From contig NC_061512.1 in assembly GCF_022539505.1 (NCBI RefSeq), positions 150,147,962 to 150,211,961 on the forward strand: a stretch of DNA of 64,000 bases. The letters are read 5' to 3'. The translations under genes were made by a program, and so were the position numbers. How positions within the stretch are numbered: the stretch's first letter is position 1; each line of letters opens with the position of its first letter. Below are positions 12,801 through 22,689 of this stretch, piece after piece. The DNA comes from Lolium rigidum. Lineage: Eukaryota; Streptophyta; Magnoliopsida; Poales; Poaceae. The notes beneath the pieces are model-generated. The model made no database searches, was not told where the DNA came from, and saw nothing but the letters and a program-made list of their open reading frames with translations.

Positions 12801-12933
12801 TGCTCTGGGCGAGATCCGCCTCGAGCCCGTCGGAAACTTGATCAATCGGAGTTTCTCCTCCGGAAGAAGCATTGGAGATCTCGGTATGGTGGCTGCTGGC
12901 ACGGGATTCCGATTCGTACTCCCCGGAAGACAT
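9858..12933 (-). pseudogene. Antisense multi-exon gene of Tat1 (Transposase_28-like N-terminus, coiled-coil C-terminus)
   Basis: The gene runs opposite to Tat1 pol. It starts at ATG 12933. An acidic leader is followed by the block known as 'putative gypsy type transposon' (Transposase_28, PF04195), with GEYVVFAAHFERGFGLPAS and the ELQPHHL motif. A frame change follows near 12360-12415; it may be a 59-nt intron (GTATCA to CTTCAG) or an indel. Next come a Pro/Ala-rich part with a lysine run, ending in MPETSV and following residues, and then short exons. Later exons encode a helical region (10802-10561) and an acidic tail ending at 9858. An intron at about 10461-10557 has GTAAG and TTGCAG ends. 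An in-frame TAG at about 10822 breaks the coiled-coil exon. Its function is unknown; proteins of this type are common in Tat elements. Confidence 0.78.
11195..11556 (+). repeat. 72-bp tandem repeat inside the Tat1 antisense gene
   Basis: Five units start with AAGTTTCGCGCTAAGAACTG at about 11221, 11293, 11365, 11437 and 11508, so the period is 71-72 bp. Each holds one CTCGGGGACTGG motif, close to the Tat1 polypurine tract. The array lies between exons of the antisense gene and is probably intronic. ORFs in it on both strands are frames of the repeat. Confidence 0.93.
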
Positions 12934-13764
12934 ACTTGCCTAAAAGATTCAAAGATCTAGCTACAAACAGTTTTCCCCGGATCTAGCCTCTCGCGAAGAT
13001 CTACGAGTAAGAGAAAAACAAGAAAAAAGAGGGGGTAAATACCCTACCGGCCCAAGAGCAATGCGATAAAAGGGGAGAGAAGTGCTTCGTTCGCAAGACT
13101 GACCCGAGGGCGGCGGAGGACGACGAAGACGACGGCCCGTCGGAGCTTGGCGGGCTAGCGGCTAAGGACGGCGGACAGAAAGGAGGAAGAGGAGATTGCC
13201 GTACGAGGCTCTGAGCAGGTGATGCGAAGCGGGTTGCGGTGAATCCCAGCGGAGCAGAGCCCGGAGGAGTTTCTTCGGAGGCTCGTCGGAGAGCAAAACT
13301 TCGGCGGCGAGCGACGGAGAAGAGGAGCGCAAAGGGCAGGGGCTCTGAGTGCTCGAGGAGTTCGGAATGCGAAGAAGAAGAAGACAGTGGGGAACCGTCG
13401 CGCCCTTAAATAGAGGAGGGGTTCGTGGGCCAGAAACCGCTGGGCCCCGGCGCTTCGCCTCGTGGGCTGCCACGTGGCGCGGAGTTACACGCATAAAAAA
13501 TAAGATGCCACAGGGAGGCCACACGGATCCGGAACGGCGGTGAGGATCCGGTGTGGCACATTAAATGTGAGCGCAGAAGTCGAAGGGAAGTGACCCCTGG
13601 CACTGGCGCGACAGAAACAGTGCGCATGTCTCTGACAGGCATTGTTCCCAAGATATTCTCGACTTCGCCGAGGAGGTTTAATAACAAAGCTACCGGAAAA
13701 GATCGGTATGGAGAGATGGGTTCGGCAGAAATGCCGGAAGGTTTCGAGATAGCTTCCGGAAGGG
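12934..13764 (-). promoter_or_regulatory. Upstream region and putative TATA box of the Tat1 antisense gene
   Basis: The reverse strand has CTCCTCTATTTAAGGGCG at about 13400-13418, a plant-like TATA box (TATTTAAG at 13405-13412) about 470 bp before the ATG at 12933. The stretch from there to the ATG would be leader, perhaps with an intron. This is inferred from sequence only; no transcript data are available here. Confidence 0.5.
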
Positions 13765-15370
13765 TGATACGTTTCAAACGTATCTATAATTTCTTATGTT
13801 CCATGCTACTTTTATGATGATACTCACATGTTTTATACACACTTTATGTCATTATTATGCATTTTCCGGCACTAACCTATTGACGAGATGCCGAAGAGCC
13901 AGTTGTTGTTTTCTGCTGTTTTTGGTTTTAGAAATCCTACAAAGGAAATATTCTCGGAATTGGACGAAATCAACGCCCATGGTCTTATTTTTCCACGAAG
14001 CTTCCAGAAGACCGAAGGGATTACGAAGTGGGGTGACGAGGCGCCGCCACCATAGGGCCGCGCGGCCTGGGTGGGGCCTGCGCTGCCCTATGGTGTGGGG
14101 CCCCCGCGCCGCCTCCAACTCTGCCCTTCCGCCTACTTATAGCCTTCGTCGCGAAAACCCCAGTACCGAGAGCCACGATACGGAAAACCTTCCAGAGACG
14201 CCGCCGCCGCCAATCCCATCTCGGGGGATTCAGGAGATCGCCTCCGGCACCCTGCCGGAGAGGGGAATCATCTCCCGGAGGACTCTTCATCACCATGATC
14301 GCCTCCGGATTGATGTGTGAGTAGTTCACCCCTGGACTATGGGTCCATAGCAGTAGCTAGATGGTTGTCTTCTCCTCATTGTGCTATCATGTTAGATCTT
14401 GTGAGCTGCCTATCATGATCAAGATCATCTATTTGTAAGGCTACATGTTGTGTTTGTTGGGATCCGATTAATATGGAATACTATGTCAAGTTGATTATCA
14501 ATCTATCATATATGTGTTGTTTATGTTCTTGCATGCTCTCCGTTGCTAGTAGAGGCTCCGGCCAAGTTGATACTTGTAACTCCAAGAGGCGGTATTTATG
14601 CTCGATAGTGGGTTCATGCCTCCATTGAATGCAGGACGAGTGACGGAAAGTTCTAAGGTTGTGGATGTGCTTGTTGCCACTAGGGATAAAACATCAATGC
14701 TTTGTCTAAGGATATTTGTGTTGATTACATTACGCACCATACTTAATGCAATTGTCTGTTGTTTGCAACTTCATACTGGAAGGGGTTCGGATGATAACCT
14801 GTAGGTGGACTTTTTAGGCATAGATGCATGCTGGATAGCGGTCTATGTACTTTGTCGTAATGCCCTGATTAAATCTCATAGTAGTCATCGTGATATATGT
14901 ATGTGCATTGTTATTCCTTCTCTATTTGTCAATTTCCCAACTGTAATTTGTTCACCCAACATGCTATTTATCTTATGGGAGAGACACCACTAGTGAGCTG
15001 TGGACCCCGGTCCATTCTTTTACATCTGAAATACAATCTACTGCTATACTTGTTCTTTACTTGTTCTTCGCAAACAAACATCATCTTCCACACTATACAT
15101 TTAATCCTTTGTTTACAGCAAGCCGGTGAGATTGACAACCTCACCTGTTACGTTGGGGCAAAGTACTTTGATTGTGTTGTGCGGGTTCCACGTTGGCGCC
15201 GGAATCCCCGGTGTTGCGCCGCACTACACTCCGCCGACAACAACCTTCACATGTTCCTTGACTCCTACTGGTTCGATAACCTTGGTTTCTTACTGAGGGA
15301 AAACTTGCTGTTGTACGCATCACACCTTCCTCTTGGGGTTCCCAACGGACGTGTGTCTTACACGCCACCA
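13765..15370 (+). repeat. 5' LTR of element 2
   Basis: This 1606-bp LTR pairs with 20373-21909. It is longer mainly because about 70 bp around 14228-14290, with a CTCCGGCACCCTGCCGGAG hairpin-like stretch, are absent from the 3' copy. Many single-base differences indicate that the insertion is not very recent. Confidence 0.95.
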
Positions 15371-15381
15371 AGCACTTTTTC

Positions 15382-15399
15382 TGGCGCCGTTGCCGGGGA
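15382..15399 (+). other. Primer-binding site of element 2 (tRNA-Asp)
   Basis: TGGCGCCGTTGCCGGGGA is fully complementary to the 3' end of plant tRNA-Asp(GUC) including CCA. It lies 11 bases after the LTR, behind AGCACTTTTTC. Confidence 0.94.
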
Positions 15400-15635
15400 G
15401 ATCAAGACACGCTGCAAGGGGAGTCTCCCACATCCAATCTCTTTACTTTGTTTTTGTCTTGCTTTACTTTACTCTATTTACTGCTTTGTTTGTTCTCTAT
15501 ATCAAAAATACAAAAAAAAAAGTTGCTAGATTTACTTTATTTACTGTCTTGTTTGCGTTCTCTATATTAAAAACACAAAAAAAATTAGTTACTTGCATTT
15601 ACTTTATTTAGTTTGCTTTATTTACTACTGCTAAA

Positions 15636-17630
15636 ATGGATACTCCTGAAAATACTAAGTTGTGTGACTTCACTAGCACAAATAATAATGATTTCCTATG
15701 CACACCTATTGCTCCACCTGCTACTACAGAATTTTTTGAAATTAAACCTGCTTTACTAAATCTTGTTATGAGAGAGCAATTTTACGGTGTTAGTTACGAT
15801 GATCTTGCTGCCCATCTTAATAATTTTGTTGAACTTTGTGAAATGCAAAAGTATAAGGATGTAGATGGTGACATTATAAAATTAAAATTGTTTCCTTTCT
15901 CCTTAAGAGGAAGAGCTAAAGATTGGTTGCTATCTTTGCCTAAAAATAGTATTGATTCATGGACTAAATGTAAGGATGCTTTCATTGGAAGATATTATCC
16001 TCCCGCTAAAATTATATCTTTGAGAAGTAGCATAATGAATTTTAAGCAATTGTATAATGAACATGTTGCTCAAGCATGGGAGAGAATGAAATCTTTGGTG
16101 AAGAATTACCCTACCCAGGGACTAACTACTTGGATGATCATCCAAACCTTTTATGCAGGATTGAATTTTTCTTCGCGGAACCTATTGGATTCAGCTGCTG
16201 GAGGTACTTTTATGTCCATCACCTTAGGCGCGGCAACAAAGCTTCTTGATGATATGATGATCAATTACTCTGAATGGCACACGGGAAGAGCTCCACAAGG
16301 TAAGAAGGTAAATTCTGTTGTAGAAACCTCCTCCTTGAGTGATAAGATTGATGCTATTATGACTATGCTTGTGAATGGTAGATCTAATGTTGATCCTAAT
16401 AATGTTCCTTTAGCTTCATTGGTTTCTCAAGAAGAACATGTTGATGTGAACTTCATTAAAAATACTAATTTCAACAACAATGCTTATAGGAATAATTCTG
16501 GTAACAACTATAGGTCATATCCTTCTAATAATGGTAATGGTTATGGTAATTCTTATGGTAATTCTTACAACAATAATGGGAGTGCACCCCCTGGTCTTGA
16601 AGCCATGCTTAAAGAATTTATTAGTACACAAACTGCTTTTAACAAATCTGTTGAAGAAAAGCTTGATAAAATTGATGTTCTTGCTTCTAAGGTTGATAGT
16701 CTTGCCTCTGATGTTGATCTTTTAAAATTGAAAGTTATGCCTAATGAAGATAAAGATATTAAGTCATTTTCTACAGCAAACGCCATCCAAGTTCGAATTA
16801 ATGAAAATATTAGATTGATGGTTGAATTGCATGCTAGGTGGGAAAGAGAAGAAAACGAAAAACTTGCTAAAGAGAATAATGTAGCTAAAGTTTGGACTAT
16901 TACCACCACTAGTAATGTTAATGCTTCACATGTTGCTACACCTCCCACTATCAATGATAAAATAATTGGTGTTGGCAATGTTTCTACTCCTAGTGCAAAG
17001 CGTGCAAAACTGCCTGAAACTGCTGAAATTGCTAAAACTGCTGAAATTGTTTGTGATAAAACTGCTGAAATTTTTCAAAATATTGGGGACAATGATTCCA
17101 TTGCTATAGATCATAATGGTTTAGATTTTGATGATTGTCATATCTTTGAAGTTATAAAGTTCTTACAAAAACTTGCTAAAAGTCCCAATGCTAGTGCTAT
17201 AAATTTGGCCTTTACAAAACATATTACAAATGCTCTCATAAAAGCTAGGGAGGAGAAACTAAAACTTGAAACTTCTATTCCTAGGAAGTTAGAAGATGGT
17301 TGGGAGCCCATCATTAAGATGAGGGTCAATGATTTTGATTGTAATGCTTTATGTGATCTTGGTGCAAGTATTTCTGTTATGCCTAAGAAAAACTATGATA
17401 TGCTTGACTTGCCACCATTGAAAAATTGCTATTTGGATGTTAATCTTGCTGATAATGCTATAAACAAACCTTTGGGGAGGATTGATAATGTTCGCATTAT
17501 GGTTAACAATAACCTTGTCCCCGTTGACTTTGTTGTCTTGGATATTGAATGCAATGCATCTTGTCCTATTATTTTGGGAAGACCTTTTCTTCGAACTGTT
17601 GGTGCTATTATTGATATGAAGGAATATTAA
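15636..17630 (+). CDS. gag-pro: Gag-protease polyprotein of element 2 (C-terminus truncated by a small deletion)
   Basis: The ORF of 664 codons encodes an Athila-type Gag, the capsid protein, fused to an aspartic protease that would process it. The Retrotrans_gag domain is at about residues 85-185 (FPFSLRGRAKDWLL, QAWERMKSLV). An Asn/Gly/Tyr-rich linker follows at about 285-320, then a short coiled coil (DKIDVLASKVDSLASDVDLL) and TAEI repeats near 460. The protease, at about 550-660, shows the Athila variant CDLGASISVMP and IILGRPFL. No CCHC knuckle is visible. The TAA at 17628-17630 appears to come from a short deletion, because a related frame continues to a TGA at 17773-17775. The leader between primer-binding site and ATG (15400-15635) has two near-duplicate T-rich stretches. 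Confidence 0.9.
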   Translation: MDTPENTKLCDFTSTNNNDFLCTPIAPPATTEFFEIKPALLNLVMREQFYGVSYDDLAAHLNNFVELCEMQKYKDVDGDIIKLKLFPFSLRGRAKDWLLSLPKNSIDSWTKCKDAFIGRYYPPAKIISLRSSIMNFKQLYNEHVAQAWERMKSLVKNYPTQGLTTWMIIQTFYAGLNFSSRNLLDSAAGGTFMSITLGAATKLLDDMMINYSEWHTGRAPQGKKVNSVVETSSLSDKIDAIMTMLVNGRSNVDPNNVPLASLVSQEEHVDVNFIKNTNFNNNAYRNNSGNNYRSYPSNNGNGYGNSYGNSYNNNGSAPPGLEAMLKEFISTQTAFNKSVEEKLDKIDVLASKVDSLASDVDLLKLKVMPNEDKDIKSFSTANAIQVRINENIRLMVELHARWEREENEKLAKENNVAKVWTITTTSNVNASHVATPPTINDKIIGVGNVSTPSAKRAKLPETAEIAKTAEIVCDKTAEIFQNIGDNDSIAIDHNGLDFDDCHIFEVIKFLQKLAKSPNASAINLAFTKHITNALIKAREEKLKLETSIPRKLEDGWEPIIKMRVNDFDCNALCDLGASISVMPKKNYDMLDLPPLKNCYLDVNLADNAINKPLGRIDNVRIMVNNNLVPVDFVVLDIECNASCPIILGRPFLRTVGAIIDMKEY

Positions 17631-17775
17631 GTATCAATTTCCTCTCAAGAAAGGTATGGCACACTTCCCTAGAAAGAGATTGAAGTTACCCTATGATTCT
17701 ATTATTAGAACAAATTATGATGTTGATGCTTCATCTCTCGACAATACCTCATTCACACTTTCTGCGCCTAGCTGA

Positions 17776-20355
17776 AAGGCGTTAAAGAAAAGCGCTTATG
17801 GGAGACAACCCATTATTTTACTTCTGCACTTTTGTTTTATATTTGAGTCTTGGAAGTTGTTACTACTGTAGCAACCTCTCCTTATCTTTATTTATTGCAT
17901 TTTTGTGCCAAGTAAAGTCTTTGATAGTAGGGTTGATACTAGATTTGGATTACTGCGCAGAAACAGATTTCTTACTGTCACGAAATTGAGCAACCCCTTC
18001 TGTAGGTAATTTAAAAAAAACCGCCAATTTACGTGCGTGATCCTCAGATATGTACGCAACTTTCATTCAATTTGAGCATTTTCATCTAAGCAAGTTAAGT
18101 GCCCCAGAAAAATTCGTCTTTACGGACTGTTCTGTTTTGACAGATTCTGCCTTTTATTTCGCATTGCCTATTTTGCTATGTTTGATGGATTTCTTTGTTC
18201 CATTAACTTTCAGTAGCTTTGTGCAATGTCCAGAAGTGTTAAGAATGATTATGTCACCTCTGAATATGTGAATTTTCGATTATGCACTAACCCTCTAATG
18301 AGTTTGTTTTGAGTTTGGTGTGGAGGAAGTTTTCAAGGGTCAAGAGAGGAGGATGATACAATATGATCAAGAAGAGTGAAAAGTCTAAGCTTGGGGATGC
18401 CCCCGTGGTTCATCCCTGCATATTTTAAGAAGACTCAAGCATCTAAGCTTGGGGATGTCCAAGGCATCCCTTCTTCATCGACAACTTATCAGGTCACCTC
18501 TAGTGAAACTATATTTTTATTCCGTCACATCTTATGTGCTTTACTTTGAGCGTTTGTATGTTTTTATTTTTGTTTTTGTTTGAATAAAATCGGATCCTAG
18601 CATTCTTTGTTTGGGAGAGAGACACGCTCCGCTGTTGCGTATGAACACATATGTTCTTAGCTTTACTTTAAATGTTCATGGCGAAGGTTGAAACTGCTTC
18701 GTTCATCATTATTATGGTTGGAAACAGAAAATGCTTCATGTGGTAATTGGTATAATATCTTGAATAATTTGACACTTGGCAATTGTTGTGCTCATATAGA
18801 TCCTTTTTAAGCTCTTGCATCATGTACTTTGCACCTATTAATGAAGAACTACATAGAGCTTGTTAAAATTTGGTTTGCATGATTGGTCTCTCTAGAGTCT
18901 AGATATTTTCTCGGTTAAGGTGTTTGAACAACAAGGAGACAGCGTAGAGTCTTATAATGCTTGCAATATGTTCTTATGTAAGTTTTGTCTGTACCGGTTT
19001 ATACTTGAGTTTGCTTCAAACAACCTTGCTAGCCTAAGCCTTGTATTGAGAGGGATTACTTCTCGTGCGTCCAAATCCTTGAGCCAAAAACTATGCCATT
19101 TGTGTCCACCATACCTACCTACTACATGGTATTTCTCTGCCATTCCAAAGTAACTTACTTGAATGCTACCTTTAAAATTCTATTCTTTGTCTTTGCAATA
19201 TATAGCTCATGGGAAAATAGCCTTAAAAACTATTGTGGTGAAGAATATGTAGCTTATGTATCTTATTTCTTATAAGTTGCTTGTTGAGGGGTAACCATGT
19301 TTCTGGGAACGCCACCAACTATTACACCTTTGTTGAATATCATGTGAGTTGCTATGCATGTTCGTCTTGTCTGAAGTAAGGGTGATTTATCATGATCAAA
19401 CGGTTTGAGTATGCATATTGTTACAGAAGAACATTGGGCCGCTAACTAAAGCCATGATCCATGGTGGAAGTTTCAGTTTGGACAATCAATCCTCAATCTC
19501 TTATGAGAATATTATCTATTGTTGAATGCTTATGCATTAAAGAGGAGTCCATTATCTGTTGTCTATGTTGTCCCGGTATGGATGTCTAAGTTGAGAATAA
19601 TCAAAAACGAGAAATCAAATGTGATCTTTCTCCTTAGACCTTTGTACGAGCGACATAGAGGTACCCCTTTGTGACACTTGGTTGAAACATATGTTATGCA
19701 ATGATAATCCATGTAAATCCAAGCTAATTAGGACAAGGTGCGAGCACTATTGGTAATCTATGCATGAGGCTTGCAACTTATAAGATGTCTTATACATAAC
19801 ACATATGATTTATTACTACCGTTGACAAAATTGTTTCTATGTTTTCAAAATGAAAAGCTCTAGCACAAAAATAGTAATCCATGCTTCCCTCTGCGAAGGG
19901 CCTTTCTTCTACTTTATTGTTGAGTCAGTTTACCTACTTCTTTCTATCCTAGAAGCAAACACTTGTGTGAACTGTGTGCATTGATTCTTACATGTTTACC
20001 TGTTGCACATGTTATATTACTTTGTGTTGACAATTATCCATCAGATAAACATGTTGAAGTTGAAAGCAACTGCTGAAACTTATATCTTCCTTTGTGTTGC
20101 TTCAAAGCTTTCTACTAAGAATTTATTGCTTTATGAGTTGACTCTTATGCAAGTCTTATTGATGCTTGTCTTGAAAGTATTATTCATGAAAAGTCTTTGC
20201 TATATGATTGAGTTGTTTATTCATTGTCTTTACCATTGCTTCGAATCGCTGCATTCATTTCATATGGTTTACAATAGTATTGATCAAGATTATGATAGCA
20301 TGTCACTTCAGAAATTATCCTTGTTATCGTTTACCTACTCGAGGGCGAGTAGGAA
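17776..20355 (+). other. Element 2 internal 3' noncoding region
   Basis: About 2.6 kb lacks any pol gene. It is related to 2821-5387 read on the other strand. Polypurine-like copies stand at 18385-18400 and 18443-18457. No other feature is recognised. Confidence 0.78.
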
Positions 20356-20372
20356 CTAAGCTTGGGGATGCT
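20356..20372 (+). other. Polypurine tract of element 2
   Basis: CTAAGCTTGGGGATGCT ends directly at the 3' LTR. It is the same motif as in elements 1 and 3. Confidence 0.82.
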
Positions 20373-21909
20373 TGATACGTCTCAAACGTATCTATAATTT
20401 CTTATGTTCCCTGCTACTTTTATGATGATACTCACATGTTTTATACTGTCATTATTATGCATTTTCCGGCACTAACCTATTGACGAGATGCCGAAGAGCC
20501 GATTGCTTGTTTTCGCTGTTTTTGGTTTCGAAATCCTACAAAGGAAATATTCTCGGAATTGGACGAAATCAACGCCCGTGGGTCTTATTTTTTCACGAAG
20601 CTTCCGGAAGACCGAAGGGATTACGAAGTGGGGCGACGAGGCGCCGCCACCATAGGGCCGCGCGGCCTGGGTGGGGCCCGCGCCGCCCTATAGTGTGGGG
20701 CCCCCGCGCCGCCTCCAACTCTGCGCTTCCGCCTACTTATAGCCTTCGTCGCGAAAACCCCAGTACCGAGAGCCACGATACGGAAAACCTTCCAGAGACG
20801 CCGCCGCCAATCCCATCTCGGGAGATTCATCACCATGATCGCCTCCGGATTGATGTGTGAGTAGTTCACCCCTGGACTATGGGTCCATAGCAGTAGCTAG
20901 ATGGTTGTCTTCTCCTCATTGTGCTATCGTGTTAGATCTTGTGAGCTGCCTATCATGATCAAGATCATCTATTTGTAATGCTACATGTTGTGTTGGTTGG
21001 GATCCGATGAATATGGAATACTATGTCAAGTTGATTATCAATCTATCATATATGTGTTGTTAATGTTCTTGCATGCTCTCCGTTGCTAGTAGAGGCTCTG
21101 GCCAAGTTGATACTTGTAACTCCAAGAGGGAGTATTTATGCTCGATAGTGGGTTCATGCCTCCATTGAATCTGGGACAGTGACATAAAGTTCTAAGGTTG
21201 TGGATGTGTTGTTGCCACTAGGGATAAAACATCAATGCTTTGTCTAAGGATATTTGTGTTGATTACATTACGCACCATACTTAATGCAATTGTCTCGTTG
21301 TTTGCAACTTAATACTAGAAGGGGTTCGGATGATAACCCGAAGGTGGACTTTTTAGGCATAGATGCATGCTCGGATAGCGGTCTATGTACTTTGTCGTAA
21401 TGCCCTGATTAAATCTCATAGTAGTCATCGTGATATATGTATGTGCATTGTTATGCCTTCTCGATTTGTCAATTTCCCAACTGTAATTTGTTCACCCAAC
21501 ATGCTATTTATCTTATGGGAGAGACACCATTAGTGAACTGTGGACCCCGGTCCATTCTTTTATATCTGAAATACAATCTACTGCAATACTTGTTCTTTAC
21601 TGTTCTTCGCAAACAAACATCATCTTCCACACTATACATTTAATCCTTTGTTTACAAAGAAGCCGGTGAGATTGACAACCTCACCATTACGTTGGGGCAA
21701 AGTACTTTGATTGTGTTGTGCAAGTTCCAAGTTGGCGCCGGAATCCCCGGTGTTGCGCCGCACTACACTCCGCCACCAACAACCTTCACGTGTTCCTTGA
21801 CTGCTACTGGTTCGATAACCTTGGTTTCTTACTGAGGGAAAACTTGCTGCTGTACGCATCACACCTTCCTCTTGGGGTTCCCAACGGACGTGTGTCTTAC
21901 ACGCCATCA
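20373..21909 (+). repeat. 3' LTR of element 2
   Basis: This 1537-bp copy of the LTR at 13765-15370 lacks about 70 bp near position 20825. It is followed by AAGGG and then by Tat1 sequence. Confidence 0.95.
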
Positions 21910-21984
21910 AAGGGTTAAACCGGTACGTTAATAAGTGGGAACCTGGCATGGTCCGTCAGATAGGATCCGCCGGACTATACCAGC

Positions 21985-21996
21985 TTCGGGGACTAA
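21985..21996 (+). other. Polypurine tract of Tat1
   Basis: TTCGGGGACTAA lies directly before the LTR start TGTCGGGGGGATGACC. The CGGGGACT core is shared with each unit of the 72-bp array at 11195-11556. Confidence 0.72.
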
Positions 21997-22689
21997 TGTC
22001 GGGGGGATGACCCCCGGTATGCCAAAGGCTTGGCAAACTAGCCTTGTCTAGGCAGTTGATGTACCGGTTTAGAGATTATACTGGATGACAAAGACCGTTA
22101 CGTGGCTAAGTGAATCTATACTGGTATCCCGGGAGGGGTATACCGGAATGAGCAAAGAGGGTACCGGAGTACCGGTACAAGCTACATTGTAGCACGTCGG
22201 CAACCCGGTCAAAGATTATCTCAAGAGCTAGGGAACAAGGATGAGCGAAGCACTACAGCTTTAATCGAAACTCCGAGGCCAAAGCAGAAGATGACGTAAA
22301 AGGTACCGGAGGACATCAGCGTCCCTGATTAAAGACATACCGGCGTCACCGGCTGCCAAAGAGGCTTTGTAAAGTAGTTTGTCTAGTCAAAGATGCCATT
22401 AGGGTTTCTTCCCTTGTAAGCCACCCTCTCCCCTATATAAGGAGAGGGAGCACACCCTTGCGCGGGGATCTATCACACTCTCTGGAGACAGAAGGCAAGT
22501 TAGCAATAGAGATAGAGCTTGTACTATTCTTCTTCAACCTCTGGCCAAGGCCAAGTTCATCAATAGAGATACCGGTAATCCATCCGGAATTCACCCCTGT
22601 GTAACTAAAACCCTCCCCCAAATCCTCTAGCGCACATTCGGCCCCAACTCAAGCCATCCCATGGCATCTGCCTGTTCACCACGACGACA
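21997..22689 (+). repeat. 3' LTR of Tat1
   Basis: The 693-bp LTR starts TGTCGGGGGGATGACCCCCG and ends CACCACGACGACA, giving inverted ends TGTCG/CGACA. A TATA box, CCCTATATAAGG, is at about 22431-22442, placing the transcription start near 22465-22475. The right flank is the body of a different LTR (element 3). Confidence 0.85.
22434..22440 (+). promoter_or_regulatory. TATA box in Tat1 LTR
   Basis: TATATAA is embedded in CTCTCCCCTATATAAGGAGA, the usual core promoter form of these LTRs. In this 3' LTR it could drive readthrough into the flank. Confidence 0.7.

Larger units (their letters stand above)
13765..21909 (+). mobile_element. Element 2: non-autonomous Athila-like LTR retrotransposon
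   Basis: A complete forward-strand element is flanked by AAGGG at 13760-13764 and 21910-21914. Its ends are TGATACG and GCCATCA or GCCACCA. LTRs, primer-binding site, gag-protease gene and polypurine tract are in order. No reverse transcriptase or integrase is present between 17776 and 20355. It is inserted in Tat1 between the antisense gene and the 3' LTR, in the orientation opposite to element 1. The LTR start and the internal 3' region are related to those of element 1, but the sequences are clearly diverged. Confidence 0.95.
1..22689 (+). mobile_element. Tat1: Ty3/gypsy Tat/Retand-type LTR retrotransposon, 5' part outside window
   Basis: The host element is reconstructed from pieces separated by two younger insertions: the integrase end (2-838), spacer (839-1369 and 9686-9857), antisense gene (9858-12933), its upstream region (12934-13764), a short tail (21915-21984), a polypurine tract and the 3' LTR (21997-22689). 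All pieces share an ACCGG-rich composition. The order pol, antisense ORF, 3' LTR is typical of Tat-lineage plant elements. The LTR runs from TGTCG to CGACA. The 5' LTR, gag and most of pol lie left of the window. The element is inserted in the LTR of another Athila-like copy (22690 onward), so its target duplication cannot be checked here. Confidence 0.85.

Noticed and set aside
15382..15399. tRNA-Asp fragment as an RNA gene
   Set aside because: It is only the 18-nt primer-binding complement next to an LTR.
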